A DNA stretch of 64,000 bases from Sphingomicrobium astaxanthinifaciens (lineage in GTDB: Bacteria > Pseudomonadota > Alphaproteobacteria > Sphingomonadales > Sphingomonadaceae): assembly GCF_022865105.1 (NCBI RefSeq), contig NZ_JAKNYM010000001.1, positions 1-64,000 on the forward strand, given 5' to 3'. Position numbers and translations under genes: made by a program. This document shows positions 9,676 through 18,660 of the stretch, one piece after another (position 1 is the stretch's first letter; every line of letters starts with the position of its first letter). The notes under the pieces were generated by a model. That model worked only from the letters and a program-made list of their open reading frames with translations, was not told the DNA's origin and searched no databases.

Positions 9676-10235
9676 TGACTACTGCCGTCATCGCCATTGT
9701 CGTTTTCGCGCTGCTGCTGTTCATCGGCATCGGCATCTACAACCGGCTCGTCCGGCTGCGCGCGCTGGTGCGCGAGGCTTTCTCGGGGATCAACGTCCAG
9801 CTGCGCCGCCGCGCCGACCTCATCCCCAACCTTGTCGAGACGGTGAAGGGCTATGCCACCCATGAGCGCGACACGCTCGAAGCGGTCATCGCCCAGCGCG
9901 GCAATGCGGTCGCGGCCCGGGGGGTCGAGGCGACCGCGGCGGCCGACGGCATCATGACCGGGCTGCTCGGCAAGCTGATGGCGGTGGTCGAGCAATATCC
10001 CGACCTCAAGGCCGACGTGAATTTCCAGAAGCTGCAGGACGAGCTGACCGCGACCGAGAACGAGCTCGAGGCGGCGCGGCGCTACTACAACGCCACCGCG
10101 CGCGACCTCAACACCCGCGTCCAGTCGGTGCCCGACAATCTGGTCGCGGGCCCCTTCGGCTTCACCACCGAGCCCTATTACGAGGACAAGGACCCGGCGA
10201 TCCAGACGGCCCCGCAGGTCGATTTCGCGAGCTAG
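9675..10235 (+). CDS. lemA: LemA family protein
   Basis: A 186-residue LemA-family membrane-anchored protein of unknown biochemical function. One N-terminal transmembrane segment (TAVIAIVVFALLLFIGIGIY, about residues 3-22) is followed by the family signature YNRLVRLRALVREAFSGINV, then QLRRRADLIPNLVETVKGYA. The second half has the helical FQKLQDELTATENELEAARRYYN segment. The start at ATG 9675 is supported by GGGGGAGGA a few bases upstream, although that site lies in a strong hairpin. It sits 4 bp ahead of a DUF2207 gene, a pairing frequent in proteobacteria, and the two probably act together at the membrane. Confidence 0.93.
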   Translation: MTTAVIAIVVFALLLFIGIGIYNRLVRLRALVREAFSGINVQLRRRADLIPNLVETVKGYATHERDTLEAVIAQRGNAVAARGVEATAAADGIMTGLLGKLMAVVEQYPDLKADVNFQKLQDELTATENELEAARRYYNATARDLNTRVQSVPDNLVAGPFGFTTEPYYEDKDPAIQTAPQVDFAS

Positions 10236-10239
10236 CGTC

Positions 10240-12165
10240 ATGCGCTTTTGGGGGTTGCTCGCGGCGTTTTTCGCGCTGCTTGTCACCGCGAGCCCGTCCG
10301 CGGCGCGCGAGGTCATCCGCCATTTCCACGCCCATGCGGCGGTGCAGAAGGACGGCTCGGTGGTCATCACCGAAACGATCCGCGTGCGCGCCGAGCGGCG
10401 CGAGATCAAGCGCGGCATCTATCGCACCATCCCCACCCGTTATCGCGGCGATGCCGGGGAGACCTTCAACCTCGGCTTCGAATTCCTCGAGGCCACCCGC
10501 AACGGGCACACCGAGGAAAGCCGCGTCGAGCGGCAGGCCAATGGCGTCAACATCCGTCTCGGCAGCGCCGCCTCGCTGCTCGCGCGCGGCGAGCACACCT
10601 ACCGCCTGCGCTACCGCCTCGCGCGCGGAGTGGCCCGCTTCGACACCTTCGACGAGCTCTACTGGAACGTCACCGGCAACGGCTGGGACTTCCCGATCGA
10701 ACGCGCCAGCGCGACCATCCGCCTCCCCGAGGCGGGGGGCTTCACGCAGGTCGCTTCCTATTCGGGGCCGCAGGGCGAGCGCGGCGTTCCCGCGCGCATC
10801 GCGCGCCAGGACGCGCGCGAGATCCGCGTCGAGGCCGCGCGCCGCCTCGCCCCGCGCGAGGGGCTCACCGTCGCCGTCGGCTTCCCCAAGGGGGTGATCA
10901 CGCCGCTGAGCGAGGCCGAGAAGCTCGAACGCAAGATCGCCGACCTCGCCCCGCCGATCGCGGGCCTGATCGGCTTCCTCGTCATCGCCGCTTATTATTA
11001 TCACGCGTGGCGCACGGTCGGGCGCGATCCGCGCAGCGGCACCGTCGTCCCCCTCTTCGCCCCGCCCGACGACCTCTCCCCCGCCGCGATGCGCTACCTC
11101 ACCCGGCAGCAGATGGATCATCGCGGGCTCACCGCCGCGCTCGTCGACAGCGCGATCAAGGGGCATGTCGAGCTGCGCGAGGACGGCGGCGGCTTCTTCA
11201 CCGGCACGACCATGGAGATCGTGCGCCTGCCCGACACCCGGCAGCTCCGACCGCTCGACGCGGGCGAGCAGGCGATGCTGGGCGCCCTCGCCCTGCCCGG
11301 CGGCTCGGTCGAGATGAAGAACGAGAACCACGCGAGATTCCGCGCCGCGCGCAAGGCGCTCGAGCAACCCTACAAGGACCGCTACGAGGGGCAGGCCTTC
11401 CATCGCAACCTCGGCTGGGCCTTCGCCGGGCTGCTCTTCCTGCTCGCCGGGGTGTGGATCGCGGCGGCGGGGGTCGTGTGGGCCGAGGACCTGGCCTCAC
11501 CCACCCAGCTCCTCCTCTCGGTCGCCGGCGTGAGCGTCGGCGCGCTCTTCTTCTTCGGGCGTCCCGAACAGGGCGAGCCCCTGCGCTGGCCGGTCATCAC
11601 CATCGCGCTCATTGCCGGGCTCGCGGGTTTCCTCCTCGGCATCGCCTTCATCCCCGAGGCCTTCGCCAGCGGCAACATCGTCCCGCTCCTCCTGCCGCTG
11701 GTCGGCGGCGGGCTCCTCGCGCTCTCGGGCTTCTTCTGGATGGACGCGCCGACGCTCAAGGGACGCGCGCTGCTCGACCGGATCGCCGGGTTCAAGCAAT
11801 ATCTCGCGACCACCGAACAGCAGCGCTTCGACCGCCTGCAGCCGCCGCGCGAACAGCTCCGATTGTTCGAACGCTACCTCCCCCACGCCATCGCGCTGGG
11901 GGTGGAGAACCGCTGGGCGGCGCGCTTCGAAGGCGTGCTCGCCGCCGCCGCGCAGGCCCCCGCCGAGCGCGACAACCACGCCTTTGCCTGGTATTCGGGC
12001 GGCCGCAGCGCCTGGTCCAACCCGACCGGTTTCGCCACCGCGATCGGCGCCTCGATGACCTCGACCATCGCCTCGGCCTCTTCGCCCCCCGGCACCTCGA
12101 GCGGGTCGGGCGGCGGCGGCTTTTCGGGCGGCGGGATCGGCGGTGGCGGCGGCGGCGGCTGGTAG
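10240..12165 (+). CDS. DUF2207 domain-containing membrane protein
   Basis: A 641-residue predicted membrane protein. It starts with a signal peptide (LLAAFFALLVTASPSAAREV). A periplasmic DUF2207 domain follows, with FHAHAAVQKDGSVVITETIR and YWNVTGNGWDFPI, then a transmembrane segment near 240-260 and a further hydrophobic pair at about 390-490. The C-terminus is a glycine- and serine-rich tail (SGSGGGGFSGGGIGGGGGGGW), which is common in this family. The role is unknown; the pairing with LemA is conserved. Its stop is 3 bp from the convergent GNAT gene end, and I see no terminator in between. Confidence 0.9.
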   Translation: MRFWGLLAAFFALLVTASPSAAREVIRHFHAHAAVQKDGSVVITETIRVRAERREIKRGIYRTIPTRYRGDAGETFNLGFEFLEATRNGHTEESRVERQANGVNIRLGSAASLLARGEHTYRLRYRLARGVARFDTFDELYWNVTGNGWDFPIERASATIRLPEAGGFTQVASYSGPQGERGVPARIARQDAREIRVEAARRLAPREGLTVAVGFPKGVITPLSEAEKLERKIADLAPPIAGLIGFLVIAAYYYHAWRTVGRDPRSGTVVPLFAPPDDLSPAAMRYLTRQQMDHRGLTAALVDSAIKGHVELREDGGGFFTGTTMEIVRLPDTRQLRPLDAGEQAMLGALALPGGSVEMKNENHARFRAARKALEQPYKDRYEGQAFHRNLGWAFAGLLFLLAGVWIAAAGVVWAEDLASPTQLLLSVAGVSVGALFFFGRPEQGEPLRWPVITIALIAGLAGFLLGIAFIPEAFASGNIVPLLLPLVGGGLLALSGFFWMDAPTLKGRALLDRIAGFKQYLATTEQQRFDRLQPPREQLRLFERYLPHAIALGVENRWAARFEGVLAAAAQAPAERDNHAFAWYSGGRSAWSNPTGFATAIGASMTSTIASASSPPGTSSGSGGGGFSGGGIGGGGGGGW

Positions 12166-12167
12166 GC

Positions 12168-12725
12168 TCAGCCGCGCGGCGCGGGTCGGCGCCACACGTC
12201 GATCGGCTCCTCGCCGTACATCCTCGGCCCGAGGTTCTCGAACCCGAGCTTGGTGGCGAGCCTCTTGGACGGCGCGTTGCCCGCCTCGATGATCGCCCAG
12301 ATCGGCACGCCATGCTCGGCATCGAGCCAGTCGAGCGCGGCGCGGCACGCCTCGTGCGCCAGCCCCTTGCCGCGCCCGTCCTTGCCGAAGATGTACCCCA
12401 GTTCGGGATCGGGCTCGAACCCGCCGTCGATCGCGCGCCAGCCATGGAAGATGCCGCACATGCCGATGACCGCGCCGTCGCCCTTGCGGGTCACCGCCCA
12501 GCCGCCGAAGCCCGAGATCTGCCAGCTGCCGATCGAGGCGAGCCAGCGGCGCCAGCCGTCCTCGCGCCCGATCCCGCTGCCGCCGACGTAGCGCATGGTC
12601 TCGTCATCGGCGATGATCGGATAATAAGCGTCCCAGTCGGCCGCCTGCCAGTGCCGCAGCACCAAGCGCTCGGTCTCCAGCGTGGGAGCCGAGCGCAAGG
12701 TCGATGGGGGCGCGCCCGCGTCCAC
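12168..12725 (-). CDS. GNAT family N-acetyltransferase (RimJ/RimL-like)
   Basis: A 185-residue acetyltransferase of the RimJ/RimL type, using acetyl-CoA on an unknown amine. The N-terminal LETERLVLRHWQAADWDAYY is typical, and the acetyl-CoA loop is seen in GYIFGKDGRGKGLAHEA, followed by ALDWLDAEHGVPIWAIIEAGNAPS and KRLATKLGFE. The start used is GTG 12725; a TTG at 12698 is also possible and lies closer to the conserved N-terminus. The gene follows rpmE on the same strand with a 12-bp gap, so the two may be co-transcribed. Confidence 0.85.
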   Translation of the reverse strand: MDAGAPPSTLRSAPTLETERLVLRHWQAADWDAYYPIIADDETMRYVGGSGIGREDGWRRWLASIGSWQISGFGGWAVTRKGDGAVIGMCGIFHGWRAIDGGFEPDPELGYIFGKDGRGKGLAHEACRAALDWLDAEHGVPIWAIIEAGNAPSKRLATKLGFENLGPRMYGEEPIDVWRRPAPRG

Positions 12726-12737
12726 GGGCGCCGCGCC

Positions 12738-12968
12738 TTACTTCTTCTTCGAGAGCGACAGGCCGCCGAAGCGCTTGTTGAAGCGTTCGACCTGCCCGCC
12801 CTGCGCCGCCTTGCGGCTGCCGCCGGTCCACGCCGGGTGCGTCTTGGGGTCGATGTCGAGGGCGAGCGTGTCGCCTTCCTTGCCCCAGGTCGAACGGGTC
12901 TGGAACTTGGTCCCGTCGGTCATTTCGACGGTGATCATGTGATAGTCGGGATGGGTATCGTTTTTCAT
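12738..12968 (-). CDS. rpmE: 50S ribosomal protein L31
   Basis: A 76-residue ribosomal protein of the large subunit. The N-terminus [20 protein letters not shown] and the [10 protein letters not shown] segment are characteristic of alphaproteobacterial L31. The CxxC zinc motif of the C+ type is missing, so this is the zinc-free form. The ATG at 12968 is chosen because the upstream extension does not look like L31. It is divergent from the riboswitch-led B12 operon. Confidence 0.95.
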   Translation of the reverse strand: MKNDTHPDYHMITVEMTDGTKFQTRSTWGKEGDTLALDIDPKTHPAWTGGSRKAAQGGQVERFNKRFGGLSLSKKK

Positions 12969-13077
12969 TGTCTTTTCCGATTGTTGGGCCGGTTTCCGAC
13001 CGGCCTTGGGAAAGGGTCGCGGCTGCCTAGCCAAAAGCGGCTTGCGGCGCAAGAAAAACCAGCCTAGCCCCGAAAAC

Positions 13078-13207
13078 GGATCACCGAGGCTCCGCGACCG
13101 TAATGGCCGCGGCGAAGAGGGAAGCCGGCGAACATCCGGCGCTGTGCCCGCAACTGTGAGCGACCGCCACCTCGGTCGCCAAGCCAGATACCGGCCTCAA
13201 CCGATCC
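13078..13207 (+). ncRNA. Cobalamin riboswitch
   Basis: The conserved B12-box elements occur in order: GAAGAGGGAAGCCGGCG, then CCGGCGCTGTGCCCGCAACTG, and later GCCAAGCCAGATACC. The closing helix P1 is visible as GGATC (13078-13082) with GATCC (13203-13207), extended by GAGG with CCTC. It sits about 110 bp ahead of a TonB-dependent receptor gene and BtuF-BtuC-BtuD, so it should repress uptake when cobalamin is plentiful. The sequence downstream, with CCCCCCTGCCGGGGT at 13217-13231 and a GCGGGAGGG stretch, may form the expression platform; this part is inferred. Confidence 0.92.
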
Positions 13208-13314
13208 ATCGTCCGTCCCCCCTGCCGGGGTCAGCGGGAGGGCGCGAGCAAGGTCGTGGCGTATCTGCATGTCCGTCCTTTCCGTCGTGGCGAACCGACG
13301 AGAAGGAGACATGC

Positions 13315-15219
13315 ATGCTGTTCCAGGACCTCCCCCCGCCCCCGCCCGAAGACGATCAGGCCTATGAAGAGGTCGCGCCGATCGACGATCGCGCGCCCGA
13401 CGAGCACATCCTCGTCACCGCCGCGCGCACCCCGCGGCTGCGCACCCGCGCCAGCGACGCGGCGACCGTGATCGCCGCCGAGCGGATCGAGCGCGCCGCC
13501 CCCGCGCGCCTGCTGCCGCTGCTGCGCCGGGTCCCCGCCGCCGCGCTCGCCGAGGCCGGCCCCGCGGGCAGCCAGGCCCAGTTGCGGCTGCGCGGCGCCG
13601 AGGCCAACCACAGCCTGCTCTTCATCGACGGTATCAAGGCCAACGACCCCGCCGCCGCCAACGAGGCCCGCTTCGAACTGCTGTCCACCGGGCTTGCCGA
13701 CAGCATCGAGGTGCTGCGCGGGCCGCAGTCCGCCCTGTGGGGCCCCGAGGCGCTCGGCGGCGTGGTCGCGCTGCGCAGCGCGCGCCCGTCGACCCGCGCG
13801 CCCGAATGGCGCCTCTTCACCGAGACCGGGCGCTACGGCTTCGGCCGGCTGGCCGCCGACCTCGCCAGCGGGGACGAGCGGGCCTCGCTCCGCCTCAGCG
13901 CGGGCGCGCAGCGCGCCGAGGGCTTCGACGCGCTCGGGGGCGATGGCGACAAGGACGGCTATTCGCTGCTCAACGGGCGCCTTGCCGCGCGGCTCGCGCT
14001 CGCCCCCGCCACCCATGTCGAGACCGCCGCGTTCGGCATCCTCGGCAAGAGCGAATTCGACGGGCTCGACCCCGCCACCTTCACCCGCGCCGACACGGCG
14101 GACGAGACCCGTCATCGCCTCGGCGCGGTCCGCCTCGGCCTCGTCCACGCCCCCGGCGACTGGCGCCTGCGGGCGGGCGGCAGCCTCCTCGCCTCGTCGA
14201 ACCGCAACGCGCTGGACGCGGCGGAACGCAACCGCACCGCCGCCGAGCGCCTGTCGCTGGACGCGCAGGCGACCCGCCGGTGGGGCGGCGGCCCGCTGGT
14301 CCATCAGTTCACCGTCGCGATCGAGCATGAGACCGAGCGGTTCCGCGCCGATGACCGCGACTTTGGCGGCGCCACCCGCCAGTCGGCCGAACGCGATCGT
14401 TCGAGCCTCATCGCCGAGTGGCGCGGCGACCATGAAGTCTTCGCGCTCGACCTCGCGCTGCGCCGCGACCTGTTCGGCCAGTTCGCCGACACCAGCAGCC
14501 TGTCGGCGGGCGCGCTCGTGCGCCTCGATGACCGCTGGTCGCTGCGCGCCAACTACGGCGAAGGCATCGCCCAGCCCAATTTCTACGAGCTGTTCGGCTT
14601 CTTCCCCGAGAATTTTCGCGGCAACCCCGATCTCGCGCCCGAGCGCAGTCGCGGCGGCGATGTCGGCATCGCCTATGACGACGGCCGCTTCAGCGCGGCG
14701 TTGACGCTGTTCGAGCAGCGGCTCGAGGACGAGATCGTCAGCGTCTTCGACCCCGCGACCTTCACCACCGGCGCCGCCAACCGCGAGGGCGACAGCCGCC
14801 GCCGCGGGGCCGAGGTCGAAGGGCGCGCCCGCCTCTCGCCGGGGCTCGGGCTCGGCGCGAGCTATGCCTATGTCGATGCCGGCGAGGAGCTGGCCCCCGG
14901 CGGCCTCCTGTTGCGCGAGACGCGTCGCCCCGAACATCAGGCCGCAATCTGGCTCGACGGCGCCGCCGAGGGCTGGAGCTGGTCGGTCGCGCTCAACTAC
15001 ACGGGGGCGCGCGAGGACCTCGATTTCGACCGCTTCCCCGCCGCGCGCGTGCGGCTGGGGGACCATGTCCTCGCCGATGCCCGCCTCGCCCGCGCGATCG
15101 GGCGGGGGATCGAGGTCAGCGTGCGCGGTGCGAACCTCTTCGATACCGCCTATCAGGACGTGATCGGCTATGCGACCGCGGGAAGGAGCCTCTTTGTCGG
15201 CCTTGCCCTTTCTCGCTAG
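13315..15219 (+). CDS. btuB: TonB-dependent receptor, probable vitamin B12 outer-membrane transporter
   Basis: A 634-residue outer-membrane receptor for energy-dependent uptake. A TonB box-like DEHILVTAAR is at about 33-42. The plug domain shows AQLRLRGAEANHSLLFIDGIK and IEVLRGPQSALWGPEALGGVV, and a beta-barrel with alternating patterns runs to the end, including PNFYELFGFFPENFRGNPDL. The cobalamin riboswitch and BtuFCD-type genes identify the likely substrate. The start ATG 13315 follows AGAAGGAGAC; another ATG at 13311 is out of frame. It is odd that no Sec signal peptide is visible: residues 1-32 are acidic and proline-rich, and no upstream frame supplies a hydrophobic segment. Confidence 0.88.
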   Translation: MLFQDLPPPPPEDDQAYEEVAPIDDRAPDEHILVTAARTPRLRTRASDAATVIAAERIERAAPARLLPLLRRVPAAALAEAGPAGSQAQLRLRGAEANHSLLFIDGIKANDPAAANEARFELLSTGLADSIEVLRGPQSALWGPEALGGVVALRSARPSTRAPEWRLFTETGRYGFGRLAADLASGDERASLRLSAGAQRAEGFDALGGDGDKDGYSLLNGRLAARLALAPATHVETAAFGILGKSEFDGLDPATFTRADTADETRHRLGAVRLGLVHAPGDWRLRAGGSLLASSNRNALDAAERNRTAAERLSLDAQATRRWGGGPLVHQFTVAIEHETERFRADDRDFGGATRQSAERDRSSLIAEWRGDHEVFALDLALRRDLFGQFADTSSLSAGALVRLDDRWSLRANYGEGIAQPNFYELFGFFPENFRGNPDLAPERSRGGDVGIAYDDGRFSAALTLFEQRLEDEIVSVFDPATFTTGAANREGDSRRRGAEVEGRARLSPGLGLGASYAYVDAGEELAPGGLLLRETRRPEHQAAIWLDGAAEGWSWSVALNYTGAREDLDFDRFPAARVRLGDHVLADARLARAIGRGIEVSVRGANLFDTAYQDVIGYATAGRSLFVGLALSR

Positions 15220-15940
15220 CGCCGCGCTCCGGGTCGCGAGCCTCGACCTGTGCGCCGACGAATATGCGTTGCTGCTCGCGCGCGAGGGGCAGCTCGTCAG
15301 TGTCAGCCACCTCGGCCGCGATGCACAGGAAAATGTCCTCGCGGCGCGCGCTGCCGATCTTCCCGGCAACGACGGGCGGATCGTCGATGTCGCGCGGCTC
15401 GAGCCCGAGCTGGTGCTCACCAGTCGGCCGGTCGGCAATGGCGCGCGCCGACTCGCCGAGCGCCTCGGCATCGAGATCGTCACCCTCCCCTATGCCGCCA
15501 GCCCGCGAGAGGTCCGCCGCACGGTCGCGCGGCTCGGCCGGCTGTTCGGCACGCCGACGCGCGCGCGCCACTGGCTCGACCGCTTCGATCGCCTCGCGCG
15601 CGCGCCGCGCCGCCCCGCGCAGCGCGCGCTCTTCATCGGTCCCGGCGGTACCGACCCCGGTACGCTCGCCTCGGGCTGGCTCGCGCTCGCGGGGGTCGAC
15701 CCGATGACGATCGACACCGCGCGCGGCAGGGTCGAGGCGGTCGTCGAGGCGCGCCCCGAACTCATCCTCGAGAGCCGCTATCGCGAAGGCCAGTGGCACC
15801 GCGGCGGGCGCTGGCGCGAGCACCCGCTGGTGCGCCGGATCGACGCCCCCCGCCACCGCGTCGATGGCCGCCCCTTCATCTGCGGCGGCCCGCTGATGCT
15901 CGACGTCGTCGAGCGGCTCGGGCAGCGTGCGCGCCCATGA
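15194..15940 (+). CDS. btuF: Cobalamin ABC transporter substrate-binding protein (BtuF-like)
   Basis: A periplasmic binding protein of the BtuF/FepB fold, 248 residues, that would deliver cobalamin to BtuC. It contains RVASLDLCADEYALLLAREG near the N-terminus, typical of BtuF-like proteins (RIVSLNPCTDE), then VDVARLEPELVLTSR and GIEIVTLPYAASPREVRRTV. I chose the TTG at 15194 because GGAAGGAG lies 5 bp upstream and the resulting N-terminus (SALPFLASAALRVASLD) could be a short signal peptide. It overlaps the end of the receptor gene by 26 bp and ends in an ATGA overlap with btuC. Confidence 0.85.
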   Translation: MSALPFLASAALRVASLDLCADEYALLLAREGQLVSVSHLGRDAQENVLAARAADLPGNDGRIVDVARLEPELVLTSRPVGNGARRLAERLGIEIVTLPYAASPREVRRTVARLGRLFGTPTRARHWLDRFDRLARAPRRPAQRALFIGPGGTDPGTLASGWLALAGVDPMTIDTARGRVEAVVEARPELILESRYREGQWHRGGRWREHPLVRRIDAPRHRVDGRPFICGGPLMLDVVERLGQRARP

Positions 15941-16881
15941 TCCGCCTTGCTCCCTTCCTGCTGCTGTGGCTGATGGCGCTGCTCCACCTTTTGCTGCCGT
16001 TCGACCTGTTCGCGCTCGACGACGAGGTGGCGCGCGCCATCATGCTCGAGTTGCGCGCCCCGCGCACGCTGCTCGCGGTCGGCTATGGCGCCGCGCTCGG
16101 CATCACCGGCGCCGCGCTCCAGGCGGTGTTCGCCAACCCGCTCGCCTCCCCCGACATCACCGGCGCCGCTTCCGGCGGGGCGCTCGGCGCGGTCGCCACC
16201 GCGCATTTCTTCCTCCTCACCAGCCCGCTCGCGCTCGCCATCGGCGGCGCGGCGGGATCGGGGCTGGCGCTCGTCGGGCTGTTCGCCATCGCCGGGCGCG
16301 GCGCCGACCCCGCGCGGCTCCTGCTCGCGGGGCTGTCGATCGCGCTCGCCGCCGGGGCGGCGACCTCGCTGCTCCTCGCGCTCGCGCCCTCCCCCTTCGC
16401 CTTCTACGACCAGTGGCGCTGGCTGATGGGCAGCCTCGTCGACAGCGGCTGGCCCGACGCCGCCGCGGCGCTGGTTCCTGCCGGGATCGCGGGGCTGTTG
16501 CTGTGGCGGATGCGCCGCAGCTACGACCTCGCGGCGCTGGGCGAAGACGTCGCCGCCTCCTACGGGGTCGAGGCCCGCCCGCTTGCCCGCCGCACCATCC
16601 TGTTGTCGGCGATCGCCATCGGCGCGTGCGTCGCCGCGTGCGGCGCGATCGGCTTCGTCGGGCTGATCGCGCCGATCGCCGCGCGCGCGCTCAGCCGCGG
16701 CCACCCCGGGCGCGCGCTCCTGCCCGCCGCGATCCTCGGCGCCGCGCTGCTGCTCGCCGCCGACCTCGCGGTGCGCGCCGCGCCCGCGGGGCGCCCGATC
16801 CCGATCGGGGTGGTGACCGCGCTGATCGGGACCCCGCTGTTCATCCTCCTGCTGATGCGGATGCGGAGCGTGAGCGCATGA
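15937..16881 (+). CDS. btuC: Cobalamin ABC transporter permease (BtuC/FecCD family)
   Basis: A 314-residue inner-membrane permease with about nine to ten hydrophobic helices. Family motifs are RAPRTLLAVGYGAALGITGA, LQAVFANPLASPDITGAASG and WLMGSLVDSGW. CGAIGFVGLIAPIAARAL is the helical coupling segment that contacts the ATPase. The C-terminus PAGRPIPIGVVTALIGTPLF is also typical of FecCD/BtuC. It starts in an ATGA overlap with btuF and ends in another with btuD, so the three are translationally coupled under the B12 riboswitch. Confidence 0.92.
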   Translation: MIRLAPFLLLWLMALLHLLLPFDLFALDDEVARAIMLELRAPRTLLAVGYGAALGITGAALQAVFANPLASPDITGAASGGALGAVATAHFFLLTSPLALAIGGAAGSGLALVGLFAIAGRGADPARLLLAGLSIALAAGAATSLLLALAPSPFAFYDQWRWLMGSLVDSGWPDAAAALVPAGIAGLLLWRMRRSYDLAALGEDVAASYGVEARPLARRTILLSAIAIGACVAACGAIGFVGLIAPIAARALSRGHPGRALLPAAILGAALLLAADLAVRAAPAGRPIPIGVVTALIGTPLFILLLMRMRSVSA

Positions 16882-17576
16882 CCCTCGACGCTCGTGCCCT
16901 CGCCTTCCCGCCCCGGCTCGCCCCTACCGACCTGCGGGTCGACCCGGGCGAACTGGTCGCGCTGATCGGGCCCAACGGCAGCGGCAAGACCAGCCTCCTG
17001 CGCGCGCTCGCGGGGATCGTCGGCACGCATGCGGCGCTGCGCGTGGACGGCGAGGCGATCGCGGCGGCCGCGCCGGCGCGGCGTGCCCGCCTGTTCGGGT
17101 TCCTGCCCGCCTCGCGGCTGATCCACTGGGCGATCCCGGTGCGCGACCTGCTCACCCTGAGCCCCGTCGCCCCCGATGCCGAGCGTCTCGAGGCGTTGAT
17201 CGAGCGATTGTCGCTGGGCGACCTGCTCGACCGCGCCGCCAACCAGCTCTCGACCGGCGAGCGCGCGCGCGTGCTGTTTGCCCGCACGCTCGCCACCAGC
17301 CCGCGCTACCTGCTGCTCGACGAGCCGCTCGCCAACCTCGACCCCTTCTGGGTGCTGACCATGCGCGACATGCTGCGCGAAGAAGCCACCGCGGGTACCG
17401 GCGTGGTGGTCGCGCTCCACGACCTCCAGCTCCTCGGCGCCTTCGACCGCCTCGTGCTGATGCGCGAAGGGCGCGTCGTTGCCGACGCGCCCCGGTTCGA
17501 ACTCGAGCATAGTGACGAGATCGCGCAACTGTTCGACCTGCGGCGCGAGCCCGACGGGACGATGGTCCTAGACTAG
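16878..17576 (+). CDS. btuD: Cobalamin ABC transporter ATP-binding protein (BtuD-like)
   Basis: The 232-residue ATPase of the uptake system. Walker A is GPNGSGKTS at 31-39, the signature is degenerate (LSTGERARV), Walker B with the D-loop is [13 protein letters not shown], and the switch histidine is in [11 protein letters not shown]. The ATPase is slightly shorter than FecE-type ATPases (about 250). It is the last gene of the receptor-BtuF-BtuC-BtuD operon and its stop overlaps the convergent fabZ stop by 4 bp. Confidence 0.9.
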   Translation: MTLDARALAFPPRLAPTDLRVDPGELVALIGPNGSGKTSLLRALAGIVGTHAALRVDGEAIAAAAPARRARLFGFLPASRLIHWAIPVRDLLTLSPVAPDAERLEALIERLSLGDLLDRAANQLSTGERARVLFARTLATSPRYLLLDEPLANLDPFWVLTMRDMLREEATAGTGVVVALHDLQLLGAFDRLVLMREGRVVADAPRFELEHSDEIAQLFDLRREPDGTMVLD

Positions 17577-18052
17577 GCGTCCGCGGGCGGGTCGGCGATC
17601 ATCGCGGTGAAGCTGGTCTGGCAGGTCACCTCGCCGTCGACCGAAGCCTTGCCCTCGAACTTGCAGATGTTGCGTCGCATCTGCACGATCTCGACCTCGA
17701 GCGTGAGCAGGCAGCCCGGCTCGACCGGCTTGCGGAACTTGGTGTCGCCGATCGCCATGAAATAGACGAGCTTGTTCGAGCCCGCGAGATCCATGCTCTC
17801 GACCGCGAGCACGCCCGCGGCCTGCGCGAGCGCCTCGACCTGGAGGACGCCGGGCATGATCGGGCGGCCGGGGAAATGCCCCTGAAAGAACTGCTCGTTC
17901 ATGCTCACCGCCTTGATCGCGGTGATCGACTTGTCCTTCTCGATCCGCTTGACCCGGTCGACGAGCAGGAGCGGATAGCGATGCGGCAGCGCCGCCATCA
18001 CCCGGCGGATGTCGAGCGGGCCGATGACGGCGCTGCTGTGGCTATCCCCCAT
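17573..18052 (-). CDS. fabZ: 3-hydroxyacyl-[acyl-carrier-protein] dehydratase FabZ
   Basis: Removes water from 3-hydroxyacyl-ACP in fatty acid elongation. The 159 residues form a hot-dog fold with [12 protein letters not shown] and the catalytic block [19 protein letters not shown], in which His59 and Glu73 are the catalytic pair. It lies 5 bp after the Skp-like gene. In most LPS-making alphaproteobacteria lpxD precedes and lpxA follows fabZ; neither is here, which fits a sphingomonad that uses glycosphingolipids in place of lipid A. Confidence 0.96.
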   Translation of the reverse strand: MGDSHSSAVIGPLDIRRVMAALPHRYPLLLVDRVKRIEKDKSITAIKAVSMNEQFFQGHFPGRPIMPGVLQVEALAQAAGVLAVESMDLAGSNKLVYFMAIGDTKFRKPVEPGCLLTLEVEIVQMRRNICKFEGKASVDGEVTCQTSFTAMIADPPADA

Positions 18053-18057
18053 GTGAC

Positions 18058-18660
18058 TTAGCGGGTCTGCTGCGGGGTGGTCTGCGCGGCGGGCTGCTGC
18101 GGCGCCGGCGCGTTGACGTTGACCTGCGTCAGCGTGCGGTTGACCTCGGCGAGCACGTCGCCGGTGAGGTCGACCGCGGGCTGGTGCGCGAGGGTCGATT
18201 CGACCGGCAAGATGATGTGCACGCCGCGCCGCGCGACGACCTGCTGATAGGCGGGTTCGATCGCCGCACCGATCTGCTGGAGGATGTAGTTGCGATTGCG
18301 CGCGACCACCGCCTGGCGCTGCTGGAGTTCCTGCGCGGCGGCCTGCTGCTGCTGCTGAAAGGCCGTGGCGCGCTGCTGGAGGTCGGCCGAGGGCTGGGCA
18401 TCGCCGAGCGCCTCGATTTCGGCCTGCAGCGCCTGCCCGGTCGCCTGCAGCGGCTGCCGCAGCTGGGCTTCGCGCGCGCGCACCGCCTGAGCCTGCTGCT
18501 CGAGCGCCTGCAGCGCGGTGGCGCAGGCAGTGCAGGTGGTGGCGACGCGGTTGACGTCGACGACGCCGATCTTGGCGTCGGGGAGCGCCTGCGCCGAAGC
18601 GGCGGCGGCGGGCAGGACGGTCGCGGCGGCAAGGCCGGCGGCGGCAAGAAGATGCTTCAT
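18058..18660 (-). CDS. OmpH/Skp family periplasmic chaperone
   Basis: A 200-residue protein with a clear signal peptide ([20 protein letters not shown]). The mature start [14 protein letters not shown] matches the OmpH/Skp family, which chaperones unfolded outer-membrane proteins. The central region, about residues 50-125, is a glutamine- and alanine-rich coiled coil, the tentacle part of Skp. The C-terminal tail is rich in proline and glutamine. Its ATG overlaps the bamA stop by 1 nt, consistent with coupled expression with the beta-barrel assembly machinery. Confidence 0.9.
   Translation of the reverse strand: MKHLLAAAGLAAATVLPAAAASAQALPDAKIGVVDVNRVATTCTACATALQALEQQAQAVRAREAQLRQPLQATGQALQAEIEALGDAQPSADLQQRATAFQQQQQAAAQELQQRQAVVARNRNYILQQIGAAIEPAYQQVVARRGVHIILPVESTLAHQPAVDLTGDVLAEVNRTLTQVNVNAPAPQQPAAQTTPQQTR

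Noticed and set aside
10248-13067. A 939-codon plus-strand frame overlapping the DUF2207, GNAT and rpmE genes
   Set aside because: Arg/Pro/Ala-rich shadow of real genes in another frame, with no start signal or family pattern.
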